Below are positions 1 to 5,397 of a stretch of 5,397 nt of DNA, piece after piece. The stretch is from Clostridiales bacterium UBA2658. Lineage in GTDB: Bacteria; Bacillota; Clostridia; Oscillospirales; Oscillospiraceae. The stretch is from positions 1 to 5,397 of the forward strand of contig DEMY01000092.1 of assembly GCA_002359425.1 (NCBI GenBank). The letters are read 5' to 3'. The notes under the pieces were generated by a model that worked only from the letters and a program-made list of their open reading frames with translations, was not told the origin of the DNA and ran no database searches. The position numbers and the translations under genes were made by a program. Positions within the stretch are counted from its first letter, which is position 1, and each line of letters starts with the position of its first letter.

Positions 1-110
<110 letters not shown>

Positions 111-144
111 TCAAATATAAAATCTATCGTGGCTATATTGATAA

Positions 145-158
145 AGCGCCCTCGCGCT
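145..158 (-). other. Small hairpin in the ilvN-ilvC gap
   Basis: The 74-nt gap between ilvN and ilvC holds a 5-bp inverted repeat (AGCGC at 145-149, GCGCT at 154-158, 4-nt loop). On the minus strand it is followed by TTTATC, which is too poor in T for a good intrinsic terminator. It could be a weak terminator, an RNA-processing site or chance. Function is not supported beyond the pairing itself. Confidence 0.25.
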
Positions 159-169
159 CAAAAAGCTAT

Positions 170-697
170 TTAGCAGCGGTGCAGGTCCTTGTTTTCGCAG
201 ACGAGAGTCTTGCTGCCGTGATCCATCGCCGTGACGCCGGTGCCGCACAGCTCCAGAATTTCGTACTCCGCGCCGACGTCGAGAAAGCCATTTATTTTGG
301 AGGGCTTGCCGGTGACCTCGCAGACGATGCTGGTCGGAGAGAAGTCAACGATGCTGGCTTTATAAATATCGCATATTTCGCGAATTGCGCCGCGTTGCTT
401 CTCTTTTGCGGCGATTTTTACAAGCAGCAGTTCGCGCTGGATGGCCTCGTGGTCGTCCATGAGCTGAACGGCCTTAACCTCGATGAGCTTTTTCGTCTGC
501 AAAACGATCTGGTCGATGATGCGTTCATCGCCGCGCGTCGTGATGGTGATGCGCGAAATTTCCGGGTCGTTTGTGGCCGAAACGGTCAAGGAGTCGATAT
601 TGAAGCCCCGTCGTCCGAAGAGCATTGTGACACGGGAGAGCATGTTGGCGTTGTTTTCAACCAGCAGGGAAATGACGGCTGTATTGACGTTGTTCAT
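170..697 (-). CDS. ilvN: Acetolactate synthase, small (regulatory) subunit
   Basis: A 175-residue protein matching the IlvH/IlvN regulatory subunit of acetohydroxyacid synthase, which binds the IlvB catalytic subunit, raises its activity and usually confers feedback inhibition by valine. Visible parts are an N-terminal ACT domain (about residues 6-80, with LSRVTMLFGRRGFNIDSLTV at 20-39 as the family signature) and the C-terminal small-subunit domain (about 87-163, including EVTGKPSKINGF and GTGVTAMDHG). Length is slightly above the usual 160-170 because of a short polar tail. The ATG at 697 is chosen over an in-frame TTG at 721 because an AAGGAGG site lies 8 nt upstream of it and the conserved ACT domain starts just after it. 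It follows the ilvB stop by 13 nt, so translational coupling is likely. Odd point: N18 and M19 sit where E. coli IlvH has G14 and A15, a region where changes are known to reduce valine inhibition. Confidence 0.96.
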   Translation of the reverse strand: MNNVNTAVISLLVENNANMLSRVTMLFGRRGFNIDSLTVSATNDPEISRITITTRGDERIIDQIVLQTKKLIEVKAVQLMDDHEAIQRELLLVKIAAKEKQRGAIREICDIYKASIVDFSPTSIVCEVTGKPSKINGFLDVGAEYEILELCGTGVTAMDHGSKTLVCENKDLHRC

Positions 698-705
698 GAC
701 GTTTC

Positions 706-712
706 CCTCCTT
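706..712 (-). promoter_or_regulatory. Ribosome binding site of ilvN, overlapping the ilvB stop codon
   Basis: AAGGAGG on the minus strand lies 8 nt from the ATG at 697. It overlaps the TAA stop of ilvB (711-713), so ribosomes finishing ilvB are positioned on the ilvN initiation site. It decides the ilvN start against the upstream in-frame TTG at 721. Confidence 0.88.
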
Positions 713-2375
713 ATTCCACAATCATGGAGCGAACGGTGCCGCCGCCCGGGATCATGGGCAACACACGCTCGTCGCGGTCGATGGGGCAGACGATCCAGAC
801 TGGACCCTCGCATTTGAGCGCCTTTTCCATGACCTGTGCAAAGGCTTCCTTGCTTTCGGCTCTAAAACCGGTGCCGCCGAAGCCTTCGACGACCTTTATG
901 TAATCTGTTGTGCGCTCAAGGACGGTCTCGCAGTAGTGCTCGTGGTAAAAGATTTTTTGCCACTGGCGGACCATGCCGAGTACCTGATTGTCAAAGATGA
1001 CTGTGATGACGTGAAGATTGTTTTTGACGGCGGTGCAGCATTCGTTCATGTTCATGTGGAAGGAGCCGTCGCCAGTGATGTGGACAACGGTCGCGTCCGG
1101 TGCGGCGATTTGCGCACCGATGGCCGCGCCGTAGCCGAAGCCCATGGTGCCGAGACCGCCGCTCGTGATAAAGCCGCGCGGACGGACCTTTTTACAGAAC
1201 TGCGCCGCCCAAATTTGATGCTGGCCAACGTCGGTTGTAACGATGACGTTGTCGCCGCAGGTGTCGCCAATGACCTCCATGATCTCCTGCGGGCGAATGC
1301 TTGAAAACGGCTTGTCGTGGATATTGGTCTCCGCCTTGCGCCACGCTTCAATTTTTTCCATCCACTTTGGACGCGTGACCGCTTCCGCCAGCGGGAGCAG
1401 CGCCGTCAGTTCCGTGCCGATGTCGCCGACGACGGCAGTGTCGATTTCGACGTTCTTGCGAATTTCGCTCTCATCAATATCGAACTGGACGATTTTTGCA
1501 TGGGGCGCGAAATCGGCCGTGTCCAGCGCAACGCGGTCTGAAAAGCGCATACCCATGGTTAAAAGCAGATCAGCTTCGTCCACCGCGTGGTTCGCCGTAG
1601 CGCTGCCGTGCATGCCGAGAATGCCGAGGTCCAGTTCGTCCCCGTAGCCCAGAATGCCGGTTGCCATGATGGTGTGGCAGGCGGGAATTTTTGTTTTGTG
1701 GATGAACTCTGCCATGGCTTCGCCCGCGTCCGCGCTCACAACGCCGCCGCCGAAGCAGATGACCGGGCGCTTTGCCTTTTTGCACATTGCGGCAACCTTT
1801 TGGAGATGGGCCTCCGGCGCGGCGGGCGGCTTCGGCTCGACCCACTGCGTTTGGCGCTTGAACTCGCAAACGGCGGCGGTGATGTCCTTCGGAACGTCGA
1901 TGAGCACGGGGCCTTTTCTGCCGCTGCCTGCGATCTTGAAGGCATCGCGGACGGTGTCGGCGAGCTTTGTGATGTCGCGCACGGCGTAATTGTGCTTTGT
2001 GATGGGCTGCGTGATGCCGGTGATGAAGACCTCCTGAAAGCTGTCCTTGCCGATGAGGTCTACGCCGACGTTTGCGGTAATGATGACCATCGGAATGCTG
2101 TCAAGGTAGGCGGTGGCGATGCCGGTAACGGTGTTTGTGACGCCCGGGCCGCTCGTTACGAGGACGACGCCGGTCTTGCCGGTGGCTCTCGCGTAGCCGT
2201 CGGCGGCGTGGGTCGCGCCCTGCTCATGGGCTGTGATGTGGTGATGGATTTTGTCGCTGCGGTTATAGAGCGCTTCATAGATATTCAGGACCGTCCCGCC
2301 GGGATAGCCGAAAATATCTGTGACACCCTGCTCCATCAGGACTTCCATGATGATTTCCGCGCCTGTCAGTTTCAA
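711..2375 (-). CDS. ilvB: Acetolactate synthase, large (catalytic) subunit
   Basis: A 554-residue thiamine diphosphate enzyme of the acetohydroxyacid synthase family, near the usual 550-590 length. It condenses two pyruvates to acetolactate, or pyruvate with 2-oxobutyrate, the first common step to valine, leucine and isoleucine. The N-terminal pyrimidine-binding domain (about 1-165) carries the catalytic glutamate E51 in AHEQGATHAADGYAR and the SGPG loop at 75-78. A central FAD-type domain spans about 190-325. The C-terminal pyrophosphate-binding domain (about 365-535) has the ThDP motif GDGSF at 435-439 and DNQVLGMVRQWQ at 462-473; D462 replaces the first Asn of the usual NN pair, while N463 is kept. 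The start is a TTG at 2375, supported by GGGAGG 8 nt upstream and by the family-typical N-terminus MKLTGAEIIMEVL. Anabolic IlvB is favoured over catabolic AlsS by the T-box leader and the ilvN and ilvC neighbours. Confidence 0.97.
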   Translation of the reverse strand: MKLTGAEIIMEVLMEQGVTDIFGYPGGTVLNIYEALYNRSDKIHHHITAHEQGATHAADGYARATGKTGVVLVTSGPGVTNTVTGIATAYLDSIPMVIITANVGVDLIGKDSFQEVFITGITQPITKHNYAVRDITKLADTVRDAFKIAGSGRKGPVLIDVPKDITAAVCEFKRQTQWVEPKPPAAPEAHLQKVAAMCKKAKRPVICFGGGVVSADAGEAMAEFIHKTKIPACHTIMATGILGYGDELDLGILGMHGSATANHAVDEADLLLTMGMRFSDRVALDTADFAPHAKIVQFDIDESEIRKNVEIDTAVVGDIGTELTALLPLAEAVTRPKWMEKIEAWRKAETNIHDKPFSSIRPQEIMEVIGDTCGDNVIVTTDVGQHQIWAAQFCKKVRPRGFITSGGLGTMGFGYGAAIGAQIAAPDATVVHITGDGSFHMNMNECCTAVKNNLHVITVIFDNQVLGMVRQWQKIFYHEHYCETVLERTTDYIKVVEGFGGTGFRAESKEAFAQVMEKALKCEGPVWIVCPIDRDERVLPMIPGGGTVRSMIVE

Positions 2376-2383
2376 GTCGCATT

Positions 2384-2389
2384 CCTCCC
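2384..2389 (-). promoter_or_regulatory. Ribosome binding site of ilvB that decides a TTG start
   Basis: GGGAGG on the minus strand is followed after 8 nt by TTG (2375-2373), which is in frame with the conserved N-terminus. An ATG at 2382-2380 lies only 1 nt from the ribosome binding site and opens a different, short frame, so it is not the start. The next in-frame ATG would remove conserved residues. Confidence 0.85.
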
Positions 2390-2440
2390 GTATCGTAAGA
2401 TAATGTTTAGCAATTTAAAGCGAATGAACCGCTGGATAAC

Positions 2441-2484
2441 AAAAAAAGCCCATGTCTCTAACTCATCGTTCAAGAGACAAAGGC
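2441..2484 (-). terminator. Regulated intrinsic terminator of the ilvB T-box
   Basis: On the minus strand a 12-position stem, GCCUUUGUCUCU (2484-2473) with AGAGACAUGGGC (2459-2448), has one U-U mismatch and a 13-nt loop and is followed by seven U (2447-2441). It starts 10 nt after the T-box sequence. By the known T-box mechanism it forms when tRNA is charged and stops transcription 65 nt before the ilvB start. It may also stop read-through from the upstream ATPase gene. Confidence 0.92.
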
Positions 2485-2729
2485 TGAAACCTCTGCGGTA
2501 CCACTCTTATTGCCCTCCCCCTCGGGCTGCACTCCGAAGGCGGAAAACCACTCAGCGGCGTCTATCAACGCCGGGCGCTGTAACGGGCGCATACCGTTGC
2601 TGCTTACTCGGGCGGCTTCGCCTTTCAGCAGAATGCTCCGGGAGGACCTTCCCCCGATCCGCGGTACCGCCTTACACCAGCCGGCGGCTCTCTTTGACCC
2701 GATCGAAAGTACTTAATTCCCATCACTGC
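2441..2729 (-). promoter_or_regulatory. T-box riboswitch leader of ilvBNC, valine (GUC) specifier
   Basis: A complete T-box leader is readable on the minus strand. Stem I spans about 2729-2628: basal GCAG/CUGC, lower stem GGGA (2721-2718)/UCCC, a distal stem CUUUCGAUC/GAUCGGGGG, and an apical CCGCC/GGCGG hairpin holding the GGUGUAA loop, with AGAGAG at 2693-2688. The 3' side of the specifier loop is AAGGUCC; the register shared with the leuA leader and glyQS-type leaders places the specifier at GUC (2647-2645), a valine codon. Stem II-like AACGG/CCGUU (2598-2582) and a GGCGU/ACGCC hairpin (2572-2557) follow. The T-box itself, AGUGGUACCGC, lies at about 2505-2495; UGGU fits the ACCA end of a tRNA with discriminator A. 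Uncharged tRNA-Val should stabilise the antiterminator and allow transcription of ilvB. Odd: the base after the specifier is C, where A is usual, and the T-box ends CCGCA and not CCGCG. Confidence 0.93.
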
Positions 2730-2755
2730 ATTTCATCCATGTGTGATTGTCTTAG

Positions 2756-2785
2756 ATTTTACAGCACAGCGAGCGAAATTGTCAA
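2756..2785 (-). promoter_or_regulatory. Sigma-A type promoter of ilvBNC
   Basis: On the minus strand TTGACA (2785-2780, perfect -35) is followed by an 18-bp spacer and TAAAAT (2761-2756, five of six matches to the -10 consensus). The sequence just upstream (about 2790-2812) is AT-rich, as in UP elements. The predicted transcript start near 2749 lies about 20 nt before stem I of the T-box, which is the expected position. Confidence 0.82.
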
Positions 2786-2879
2786 CTGGTTATTTTGCTA
2801 AATTAAAAATCATTTTGCAGCGGTTTTATCACTTTGTGTACAAGAACATGCCCGAAAGGCAGGTGAAAATGCCCATGAC

Positions 2880-4082
2880 TTAGCAACTGCCCGCATCTAA
2901 AACTGTAAGCTTATATTCGATAAACTGCTTTGCAAGCCTTGGCGAGCGCCCGCCGCCCATGAGGGCAAAGGCTTCCGCCTCGCGCTGTAGGACGGTCATG
3001 TCCTGCGCAAGACCGTATTGCGCGGCCAGGCTTTTTACCAGCGTCAGATAGTCAGCTTTTCCCGGCTTTTCAAAGGTGACAGTCAGACCAAAGCGGGCCG
3101 AGAGGCTGAAGCTTTCCTGCATCGTGTCGTTTAAATGCAGCTCGTCCCCGCGGCGGTCGGCAAAGGTTTCGCGCAGCAGGTGGCGGCGGTTGCTGGTCGC
3201 GTAAACGACCGTGTTCTTCGCGCGTGCGGCAACGCTGCCCTCCAAAACGGTCTTGAGCGCCGTAAAGTCGCGGTCGCAGGTGGCAAAGGACAAATCGTCT
3301 ATAAAGATAACAAACTTGAGCGGATTCTCTGCTAAGTTGTCTAAAAGCGCCGGGATGCAGTGCAAAAGACTTTTTTCGACCTGAATGAGCCGCAAACCGT
3401 CCGGCGCGAACTCGTTTGCGATGGCCTTGACCGTGCTGGATTTTCCGGTGCCCGCGTCGCCGTACAGAAGAACGTTGTTGGCGGGCAGACCGCGCAAAAG
3501 CGCTTTCGTGTTTGACAAAATGTCGCGGCGCTCGGCTTCGTACCCGTACAGCTCTGAGAGCCTTTGCGGGTCGGGATTATTGACCGGGACTAGCGCGCCG
3601 CTTTCCGAAATCGAAAAAACCCGGTGTGCTGCGAAAATGCCATAACCCTTTTTGGCGGCGTTACGGGCGCTATCCATATAGAGGGCGTAAAAGTCCTGCT
3701 TTTCGGCGCGCCATTCGGGGACAGGCAGTGCGATGCGGTAGTATTCGCGCAGCGTCTCGGACGAGAAAGATGCGGCTTCCGCAAGCACGTTTAATTCAAA
3801 AATCGCCCGGTCGGAGATTGCTTTTTCAATTTTCTCCTGTGAGGCAACCTTTTTGATGAGCAGGTTCTCATCGTCCCGCGCGAGCGAAAAGACGCGTGCG
3901 GTCAGATCGTCCCCAAATGGGTAAAGCGCCCGCGCGACCGCGCACAGCGCCGCGTAGCCCGCCTTCGCGTTTCCGGGATCGACGGCGTAAAGCGCGGCGA
4001 GGGACGAAACGAGCGGGTCGGCGCGCAGGTTTTCAAACACGACAAGATTTTCAAGACAGGCGGAAAGCTCTCTTTTCTCCAT
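2880..4082 (-). CDS. AAA+ ATPase of the DUF815 family, function unknown
   Basis: A 400-residue, apparently soluble protein with no signal peptide or membrane segment. The C-terminal half is a P-loop AAA+ module: Walker A GDAGTGKSS (208-216), Walker B FVIFIDDLSF (257-266), a sensor-1-like YATSNRRHL (294-302), a possible arginine finger R330 in SLSARFG, and a sensor-2-like GGGRSPRLAKQF (376-387). IDDLSF and YATSNRRHL are typical of the DUF815 ATPases. The N-terminal half (about 1-185) is charged, alpha-helical in character, and I recognise no known domain in it. The ATG at 4082 is preferred over the in-frame ATG at 4112 because AAGAAGGA lies 8 nt upstream, whereas 4112 has no ribosome binding site. 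It has its own promoter, back to back with that of leuA, and no convincing terminator before the ilvB leader. Family function is not established, so no role in amino acid synthesis can be claimed. Family assignment is confident; a general AAA+ chaperone or remodelling role is only inference. Confidence 0.9.
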   Translation of the reverse strand: MEKRELSACLENLVVFENLRADPLVSSLAALYAVDPGNAKAGYAALCAVARALYPFGDDLTARVFSLARDDENLLIKKVASQEKIEKAISDRAIFELNVLAEAASFSSETLREYYRIALPVPEWRAEKQDFYALYMDSARNAAKKGYGIFAAHRVFSISESGALVPVNNPDPQRLSELYGYEAERRDILSNTKALLRGLPANNVLLYGDAGTGKSSTVKAIANEFAPDGLRLIQVEKSLLHCIPALLDNLAENPLKFVIFIDDLSFATCDRDFTALKTVLEGSVAARAKNTVVYATSNRRHLLRETFADRRGDELHLNDTMQESFSLSARFGLTVTFEKPGKADYLTLVKSLAAQYGLAQDMTVLQREAEAFALMGGGRSPRLAKQFIEYKLTVLDAGSC

Positions 4083-4090
4083 GGTAAAGG

Positions 4091-4098
4091 TCCTTCTT
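4091..4098 (-). promoter_or_regulatory. Ribosome binding site deciding the ATPase start
   Basis: AAGAAGGA on the minus strand sits 8 nt upstream of the ATG at 4082. The alternative in-frame ATG at 4112 is preceded by an A-rich stretch without a Shine-Dalgarno match, so the 10 extra residues are probably untranslated. Confidence 0.75.
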
Positions 4099-4148
4099 TG
4101 CGCGAATTTCATAGTTTTTTCAAGTGTTTTTGGTCATAACGCTCTTTC

Positions 4149-4177
4149 ATTCTACAACGCGCTAAAAAATATTTCAA
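4149..4177 (-). promoter_or_regulatory. Sigma-A type promoter of the DUF815 ATPase gene
   Basis: On the minus strand TTGAAA (4177-4172) and TAGAAT (4154-4149), each five of six to consensus, are separated by exactly 17 bp. The predicted transcript start near 4142 leaves a leader of about 60 nt. It diverges from the leuA promoter, with 9 bp between the two -35 boxes. Confidence 0.72.
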
Positions 4178-4186
4178 GCAAAACCC

Positions 4187-4215
4187 TTGACAAAAGCGAA
4201 AAAGACGCGTATTTT
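4187..4215 (+). promoter_or_regulatory. Sigma-A type promoter of leuA
   Basis: TTGACA (4187-4192, perfect -35), a 17-bp spacer and TATTTT (4210-4215) as the -10 box. The predicted start near 4222 is about 12 nt before stem I of the leuA T-box, as expected for such leaders. Confidence 0.82.
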
Positions 4216-4233
4216 ATTTGCAACAAGCAAAAT

Positions 4234-4488
4234 GCAGTGACGAGGATAAAGCCGGACCGAAGCAGTTCAGAGAGCCGTTGTTTGGTGCGAAACGGTATGC
4301 GAAGTTCTGGCGATCTCACCTCCGAGCAGTCCGCTGAAAGCCAAAGAGCCGTAGGCGCGAACGGGTTTCCTCACCGTTATCAAGAAGGCCGCATTCATGG
4401 GATGCGGAAAGCGGACAGAATTTCTGTCAATTGAAGTGGTACCGCGGAGTTTCAGCTTCGTCTTCTATGGGAAGACGGGGCTTTTTTT
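4234..4488 (+). promoter_or_regulatory. T-box riboswitch leader of leuA, leucine (CUC) specifier
   Basis: A full T-box leader. Stem I (about 4234-4334) has a lower stem GAGG (4242-4245)/CCUC, a purine-rich S-turn side AUAAA, a distal stem GCCGGA (4251-4256)/UUCUGGC, AGAGAG at 4269-4274, and an apical CCGUU/AACGG hairpin with the conserved GGUGCGA loop. The 3' side of the specifier loop reads GAUCUCA, giving specifier CUC (4315-4317, leucine) followed by the usual A. Downstream are an AACGG/CCGUU stem, an 8-bp CCGCAUUC hairpin (4389-4407) and a 6-bp GACAGA/UCUGUC hairpin (4414-4428). The T-box core GAAGUGGUACCGCGGAG (4433-4449) precedes the terminator; UGGU fits tRNA-Leu ending ACCA. Uncharged tRNA-Leu is expected to favour the antiterminator and so leuA expression, which matches the function of the gene. 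Confidence 0.96.
4454..4488 (+). terminator. Regulated intrinsic terminator of the leuA T-box
   Basis: A fully paired 12-bp stem (AGCUUCGUCUUC at 4454-4465 with GAAGACGGGGCU at 4471-4482, two G-U pairs), a UAUGG loop, then a U run to 4488. It competes with the antiterminator built on the T-box sequence just upstream and ends 43 nt before the leuA start. Confidence 0.95.
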
Positions 4489-4512
4489 ATTGCTCTGGGG
4501 CCACCCGGAAAT

Positions 4513-4520
4513 AAGGAGGG
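4513..4520 (+). promoter_or_regulatory. Ribosome binding site of leuA with an intervening ATGTAA
   Basis: AAGGAGGG is an almost perfect Shine-Dalgarno sequence, but the leuA ATG at 4532 is 11-12 nt away, a little long. A start-stop pair ATGTAA (4524-4529) lies between, 3-4 nt from the site. The leuA start is still set at 4532 because the conserved N-terminus RIKVFDTTLRDGEQSPG begins right there and no other in-frame start precedes it. Confidence 0.8.
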
Positions 4521-4531
4521 CAAATGTAAAC

Positions 4532-5397
4532 ATGAGACGGATCAAGGTTTTTGACACAACGCTGCGCGATGGCGAGCAGTCCCCCGGCTGTAGTATGAAC
4601 CTTACGGAAAAGCTGCAAATGGCCCGCCAGCTCGACGCGCTGGGTGTGGACGTCATAGAGGCGGGCTTTGCCATCGCCTCGCCGGACGATTTCAAAAGCG
4701 TCGAAGCGATCTCCCAGGCTGTTATGCACTGCAAGGTGGCAAGTCTCGCCCGCTGCACAAAGGGCGACATTGACGCCGCGTGGAACGCCGTGAAGGGCGC
4801 GAAGTACCCGCGCATTCACGTTTTCCTTGCAACCAGCGACATCCACATGGAGTATAAGCTCAAAATGACGCGCGAGCAGGTTTTAGCCAGCATCAAAGAG
4901 CACGTCGCCTACGCCAGGGCCTATTGCAACGACGTTGAATTTTCCGCCGAGGACGCCTCGCGTTCCGACCGGGACTTTCTGGCCAGGTGCTGTGAAACCG
5001 CAATCAAGGCCGGCGCAATGGTCATAAACGTCCCGGACACCGTCGGCTATTCCACTCCGGATGAGATGTTCGCGATGGTCACTTACCTGCGCGAGCATAC
5101 GCCGGGCATTGAAACGGTTGACATTTCGTCTCACTGCCACGACGACCTCGGCATGGCGGTCGCAAACAGCCTTGCCTGCCTGCGCGCGGGTGCAACGCAG
5201 GTCGAGTGCACGGTAAACGGCATCGGCGAGCGCGCCGGAAACGCAAGTCTTGAGGAAATTGCCATGGCCATCAAAACGCGCGGCGAATACTACCAGATGG
5301 AGACGGGCATCATCACGCAGCAGATCTACAAGGCGAGCAAGCTCCTTTCCAACATCACGGGCGTTCCCATTGCGCCGAGCAAGTCCATCGTCGGCGC
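4532..5397 (+). CDS. leuA: 2-isopropylmalate synthase, N-terminal part (runs off the right edge)
   Basis: The first 288 codons of the enzyme that condenses acetyl-CoA with 2-oxoisovalerate, committing carbon to leucine. The visible part is the TIM-barrel catalytic domain of the DRE-TIM/HMGL-like family: DTTLRDGEQSPG (8-19) with metal ligand D13, SHCHDDLGMAVANS (200-213) with H201 and H203, and NGIGERAGNASLEE (229-242) with the fourth ligand N237, matching the E. coli LeuA ligands offset by one residue. The C-terminal leucine-sensing domain, normally beyond about residue 390, lies outside the window, so feedback control cannot be assessed. Bacterial LeuA is preferred over citramalate or homocitrate synthase because of the overall motif pattern and the leucine-specific T-box, though early residues alone do not fully exclude a relative. 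No frameshift is visible. leuC, leuD or leuB may follow. Confidence 0.95.
   Translation, partial: MRRIKVFDTTLRDGEQSPGCSMNLTEKLQMARQLDALGVDVIEAGFAIASPDDFKSVEAISQAVMHCKVASLARCTKGDIDAAWNAVKGAKYPRIHVFLATSDIHMEYKLKMTREQVLASIKEHVAYARAYCNDVEFSAEDASRSDRDFLARCCETAIKAGAMVINVPDTVGYSTPDEMFAMVTYLREHTPGIETVDISSHCHDDLGMAVANSLACLRAGATQVECTVNGIGERAGNASLEEIAMAIKTRGEYYQMETGIITQQIYKASKLLSNITGVPIAPSKSIVG

Noticed and set aside
719..721. Upstream in-frame TTG as the ilvN start
   Set aside because: It would overlap the end of ilvB and place the strong AAGGAGG site inside the gene; the ATG at 697 has ideal spacing to that site and fits the family length.
483..1304. 273-codon plus-strand ORF across the ilvB-ilvN junction
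   Set aside because: Antisense to two conserved genes with no protein motif or ribosome binding site.
2659..2671. A second T-box-like sequence (GGCGGUACCGCGG on the minus strand) inside the ilvB leader, suggesting a tandem T-box
   Set aside because: It lies in the 3' strand of the apical hairpin and distal part of stem I, has CGGU where UGGU is needed to pair with the tRNA acceptor end, and is not followed by its own terminator. A single T-box explains the region.
1587..2801. 404-codon plus-strand ORF opposite ilvB and its leader
   Set aside because: It is antisense to well-conserved ilvB codons and runs through the T-box leader and promoter. GC-rich third positions of ilvB create the open frame.
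2849..2861. Hairpin after the ATPase gene as a terminator
   Set aside because: Only four base pairs and no T run follow on the minus strand.
4081..4434. Plus-strand 117-codon ORF spanning the divergent promoters and the leuA leader
   Set aside because: The region is fully explained by two promoters and a T-box RNA; the ORF begins inside the opposite gene and has no ribosome binding site.
4487..4846. Minus-strand ORFs opposite the start of leuA
   Set aside because: They overlap the conserved leuA catalytic domain and terminator and have no recognisable features.

Overview
The window is a branched-chain amino acid biosynthesis locus from what is most likely a low-to-mid GC Bacillota, class Clostridia (my guess is an Oscillospirales-type gut anaerobe). 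The reasons are the use of T-box leaders in front of ilvB and leuA, strong AGGAGG ribosome binding sites, housekeeping sigma-A style promoters, and the style of the IlvB, IlvN and LeuA proteins. The taxonomic call is inference from the sequence and not from a database match.

Layout. On the minus strand, reading right to left from about 2785 to 1, lies an ilvB-ilvN-ilvC operon: promoter, a T-box leader with a valine (GUC) specifier, ilvB (acetolactate synthase large subunit, TTG start), ilvN (regulatory small subunit, ACT domain), and the first 31 codons of ilvC (ketol-acid reductoisomerase), which runs off the left edge. Upstream of it and on the same strand (2880-4082) is a gene for a DUF815-type AAA+ ATPase of unknown function with its own promoter. 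On the plus strand from about 4187 is a promoter, a second T-box leader with a leucine (CUC) specifier, and leuA (2-isopropylmalate synthase), which runs off the right edge after 288 codons. The ATPase and leuA promoters are back to back with only 9 bp between their -35 boxes.

How it works together. IlvB/IlvN condense pyruvate to acetolactate (or pyruvate plus 2-oxobutyrate to acetohydroxybutyrate), IlvC isomerises and reduces the product, and LeuA diverts the valine precursor 2-oxoisovalerate towards leucine. The two T-boxes should let uncharged tRNA-Val switch on the common/valine branch and uncharged tRNA-Leu switch on the leucine branch separately. The place of the ATPase in this is unknown.

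Nearly all of the sequence is explained by known families. I did not find a convincing undescribed system. The points most worth a second look are the divergent ATPase/leuA promoter arrangement, unusual residues at the putative valine-binding site of IlvN, a non-standard base after the ilvB specifier, and a start-stop ATGTAA element between the leuA ribosome binding site and its start codon.
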